From an uncultured Eubacteriales bacterium (GTDB taxonomy: Bacteria; Bacillota_I; Bacilli_A; RF39; UBA660): a DNA stretch of 7,076 nt. Positions within the stretch are counted from its first letter, which is position 1, and each line of letters opens with the position of its first letter. Location: positions 1-7,076 of the forward strand of contig ONWZ01000092.1 in the NCBI GenBank assembly GCA_900321645.1, written 5' to 3'. The translations under genes and the position numbers were made by a program. This document shows, piece by piece, positions 5,904 through 7,076 of the stretch. Under the pieces are notes generated by a model. That model did not search any database, was not told the origin of the DNA, and was given only the letters and a program-made list of their open reading frames with translations.

Positions 5904-5925
5904 AGAAGGATTCCTTCTTTTTTTC
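5902..5925 (+). terminator. Rho-independent terminator after arcC
   Basis: A perfect 8-bp stem, AAAGAAGG (5902-5909) with CCTTCTTT (5913-5920), has a three-base loop and a T run to 5924. The 5' arm begins in the TAA stop codon. Confidence 0.87.
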
Positions 5926-5969
5926 TTCTAAAAAAAAAGAATTTGCATATCATTAATTAGGTGAAAAAT

Positions 5970-6728
5970 ATGTTTAATGTGGGAGATTTAGTAACAAGAA
6001 ACTCTTATAATAATGATATTGTATTTAAAATAATTGATATAAAAGGTGATATCTATTATTTAAAAGGAGTATCAGTAAGACTTTCAGCTGATAGTCCAAA
6101 AGAAGATTTAGTGTTATGTAGTGAAGATAAAGAAGAAGATTCTTTTCGACCAAGTATCGAAGAATATCGCGAATTAGATCGTAATGAATACTTTTATTTA
6201 CCAGGAAGAATACTACATATTGATGGCGATAAAGATTATTTAGATAAATGTATGAATTTCTATAAAAAAAATAAAATAAGGGCTTATGGCTTATATCTAA
6301 AAGAAAATGAAATGCCTCTTCAAGTAGAAAATTTATTAAAAAAATATACTCCTGATATCTTGGTGCTTACTGGTCATGATTCTTTTTCGAGAAATAAAAG
6401 AGAACAATATAAGAATACTTCTAATTTTGTCGAAGCAGTGAATCAAGCTAGAAAAGTTGAAAAATCACAAGAAAAACTCTTTGTCATTGCTGGAGCTTGT
6501 CAATCTAACTATGAAGATTTAATCAAAGCGGGAGCTAATTTTGCTTCCAGTCCCAAAAGGATTAATATTCATGCCTTAGATCCAGCCATTGTGGCAGCTT
6601 GTCTATCTTTTTCAAATAAAAACGAGAATATCGATATTATAAAAATATTAGATAAAACAAAATATGGTCCATCTGGTATGGGTGGAATTATAACTAAAGG
6701 TTCAATGTATATAGGGTATCCAAGATAA
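5970..6728 (+). CDS. yabG: YabG-type sporulation-specific protease
   Basis: YabG (peptidase family U57) is a cysteine-type protease that trims spore coat and germination proteins; in Clostridioides difficile it processes SpoIVA, CspBA and proSleC. The 252-residue protein has the N-terminal GDLVTRNSY segment and LPGRILHIDGDKDYLDKCMNFYKK (77-100). It also has PDILVLTGHDSFSRNK with H136, VIAGACQSNYEDLIKAGANFASSP with C177, INIHALDP, and a C-terminal GMGGIITKG. H136 and C177 correspond in context to the His and Cys reported as essential in C. difficile. It is shorter than the 290-residue B. subtilis protein, mostly in the charged linker around residues 50-75. The ATG at 5970 is chosen because AGGTGA (5959-5964) is its ribosome site; the in-frame GTG at 5961 lies within that site. 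No convincing promoter is visible upstream. The stop overlaps the veg start by one base. Its presence implies that the host makes, or recently made, endospores. Confidence 0.95.
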   Translation: MFNVGDLVTRNSYNNDIVFKIIDIKGDIYYLKGVSVRLSADSPKEDLVLCSEDKEEDSFRPSIEEYRELDRNEYFYLPGRILHIDGDKDYLDKCMNFYKKNKIRAYGLYLKENEMPLQVENLLKKYTPDILVLTGHDSFSRNKREQYKNTSNFVEAVNQARKVEKSQEKLFVIAGACQSNYEDLIKAGANFASSPKRINIHALDPAIVAACLSFSNKNENIDIIKILDKTKYGPSGMGGIITKGSMYIGYPR

Positions 6729-6940
6729 TGAATATTAAATATATAAAAAGATATTTAGCTACAAAAATAGGTAGTAAAATTACCGTTATTTACTATGGAA
6801 GTAGAAATCATAAAGAACGTTATCAAGGTTATTTATGGAAATTATATAATAATGTTTTTATTATAAAATTGTTAACTGGGGAAATAAAAAGTTTTACTTA
6901 TATCGATATTTTAACAAAAAATATTCAAATATACATTTAA
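6728..6940 (+). CDS. veg: Veg family protein
   Basis: A 70-residue protein matching the Veg family (DUF1021): IKRYLATKIGSKITV aligns with the Veg N-terminus 'IKRSLDGNLGKRLTL'. KERYQGYLWKLYNNVFII aligns with 'ERSGILAETYPSVFVI', and SFTYIDILT with 'SYSYADILT'. The usual Gly-Arg-Arg/Lys-Lys patch is degenerate (GSRNHK) and the tail is shorter than in B. subtilis (86 residues). B. subtilis Veg is abundant and has been linked to biofilm matrix control and spore outgrowth; its molecular action is not settled. The ATG shares its A with the yabG stop (TAATG), and only a weak AGGG (6713-6716) lies upstream, pointing to translational coupling with yabG. I see no separate promoter, unlike the strong veg promoter in B. 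subtilis. Confidence 0.88.
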   Translation: MNIKYIKRYLATKIGSKITVIYYGSRNHKERYQGYLWKLYNNVFIIKLLTGEIKSFTYIDILTKNIQIYI

Positions 6941-6942
6941 AT

Positions 6943-6964
6943 AAGTCAAACTACTTGACTTTTA
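6943..6964 (+). terminator. Probable terminator after veg, overlapping the spoVG -35 box
   Basis: A perfect 7-bp stem, AAGTCAA (6943-6949) with TTGACTT (6955-6961), has a five-base loop and only four T after it. The short U tail makes it weaker than the other terminators in the window. Confidence 0.6.
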
Positions 6965-6984
6965 ATATAAAAATCTTGTACAAT
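6955..6984 (+). promoter_or_regulatory. Sigma-A-type promoter of spoVG
   Basis: TTGACT (6955-6960), 18 bases, TACAAT (6979-6984). The -35 box is the 3' arm of the preceding terminator hairpin. The predicted transcript start is near 6991. In B. subtilis spoVG is transcribed by sigma-H; I see no clear sigma-H motif here. Confidence 0.75.
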
Positions 6985-6989
6985 GTATT

Positions 6990-7010
6990 TAGAAAATATG
7001 TTATTTTCTA
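6990..7010 (+). repeat. Perfect dyad at the 5' end of the spoVG transcript
   Basis: TAGAAAATA (6990-6998) and TATTTTCTA (7002-7010) form a perfect 9-bp inverted repeat around TGT. As RNA it can be lengthened by U-G, U-A and U-G pairs at 6987-6989/7011-7013. It covers the predicted transcript start and abuts the spoVG ribosome site. It could act as an mRNA 5' hairpin or as an operator. Confidence 0.7.
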
Positions 7011-7029
7011 GAGGAGGAGTGTAGACAGA

Positions 7030-7076
7030 ATGAAGATTACTTCAGTTACAGTAAAAAAGATTGACAAAGAAAATTC
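7030..7076 (+). CDS. spoVG: SpoVG, N-terminal fragment (3' end outside window)
   Basis: Only 15 full codons are present (MKITSVTVKKIDKEN). This matches the first beta strand of SpoVG proteins, which commonly begin 'MKIT-x-V-x-V-x-K-I/V'. SpoVG is a small RNA-binding (and reported DNA-binding) regulator, named for a role in spore cortex/septum formation and widespread also in non-sporulating Firmicutes. The ribosome site is AGGAGG (7012-7017) or GAGGAG just after the dyad, with a somewhat long 12-base gap to the ATG. The gene's place downstream of veg agrees with B. subtilis, where sspF, ispE, purR and yabJ lie between them. The call rests on a short fragment plus synteny. Confidence 0.82.
   Translation, partial: MKITSVTVKKIDKEN

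Noticed and set aside
5946..5954. CATATCAT as a sigma-E/sigma-K type -10 box for yabG
   Set aside because: Its transcript would start at about 5960 and lose part of the ribosome site, and no matching -35 element is found at the right distance.
5961..5969. GTG start for yabG three codons upstream
   Set aside because: The GTG is inside the AGGTGA ribosome site that serves the ATG at 5970.
1..7076. tRNA/rRNA genes, CRISPR arrays, insertion sequences, prophage or defence genes
   Set aside because: No cloverleaf, regularly spaced repeats, transposase motifs or terminal repeats were seen; the window is a chromosomal housekeeping and sporulation locus.

Overview
The window looks like a chromosomal piece of a low-GC, spore-forming member of the Bacillota, with every gene on the + strand. 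Three things support this. The DNA is strongly AT-rich. Gene expression signals are Firmicutes-type: sigma-A-like promoters with 17-18 base spacers, strong Shine-Dalgarno sites, a T-box riboswitch and U-tailed terminators. The gene order metG - tatD - cell-wall hydrolase - rsmA - (arcC) - yabG - veg - spoVG is a condensed form of the Bacillus subtilis order metS - yabD - yabE - rnmV - ksgA - yabG - veg - sspF - ispE - purR - yabJ - spoVG. All tryptophan codons I checked are TGG, so the ordinary bacterial code applies; none of the nine visible stops is TGA. An uncultured gut-type Bacilli lineage (Erysipelotrichia/RF39-like) with a reduced genome would fit, but that placement is inference.

Layout. 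2-286 is the 3' end of a DUF975-type membrane protein, closed by a terminator. 328-574 holds a sigma-A promoter and a methionine T-box leader controlling metG (597-2138), which ends in its own terminator. 2139-2267 is an intergenic region with two inverted repeats and a probable promoter. It serves an operon of an unknown 57-residue two-helix membrane protein (2268-2441) and tatD (2450-3199). A strong extended -10 promoter overlaps the end of tatD and drives a SleB-type peptidoglycan hydrolase (3254-4021) followed by a terminator. A promoter starting in that terminator's T-run drives rsmA (4094-4873), whose terminator overlaps its own stop codon. arcC (4968-5903) is an independent unit with its own extended -10 promoter and terminator. 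yabG (5970-6728) and veg (6728-6940) overlap by one base. A terminator after veg shares bases with the -35 box of spoVG, whose first 15 codons (7030-7076) close the window.

Functional themes. One group is translation and RNA/DNA housekeeping: methionyl-tRNA synthetase, 16S rRNA dimethyltransferase and TatD nuclease. The other is sporulation, germination and the cell envelope: SleB-like hydrolase, YabG protease, Veg and SpoVG. A lone carbamate kinase is inserted between them. I do not see an obvious new multi-gene system. The most interesting departures from the known locus are the SleB-like hydrolase in the yabE/rnmV position, veg coupled to yabG without a visible promoter of its own, the small membrane protein coupled to tatD, the stand-alone arcC unit, and a perfect 21-base dyad at the expected 5' end of the spoVG transcript.
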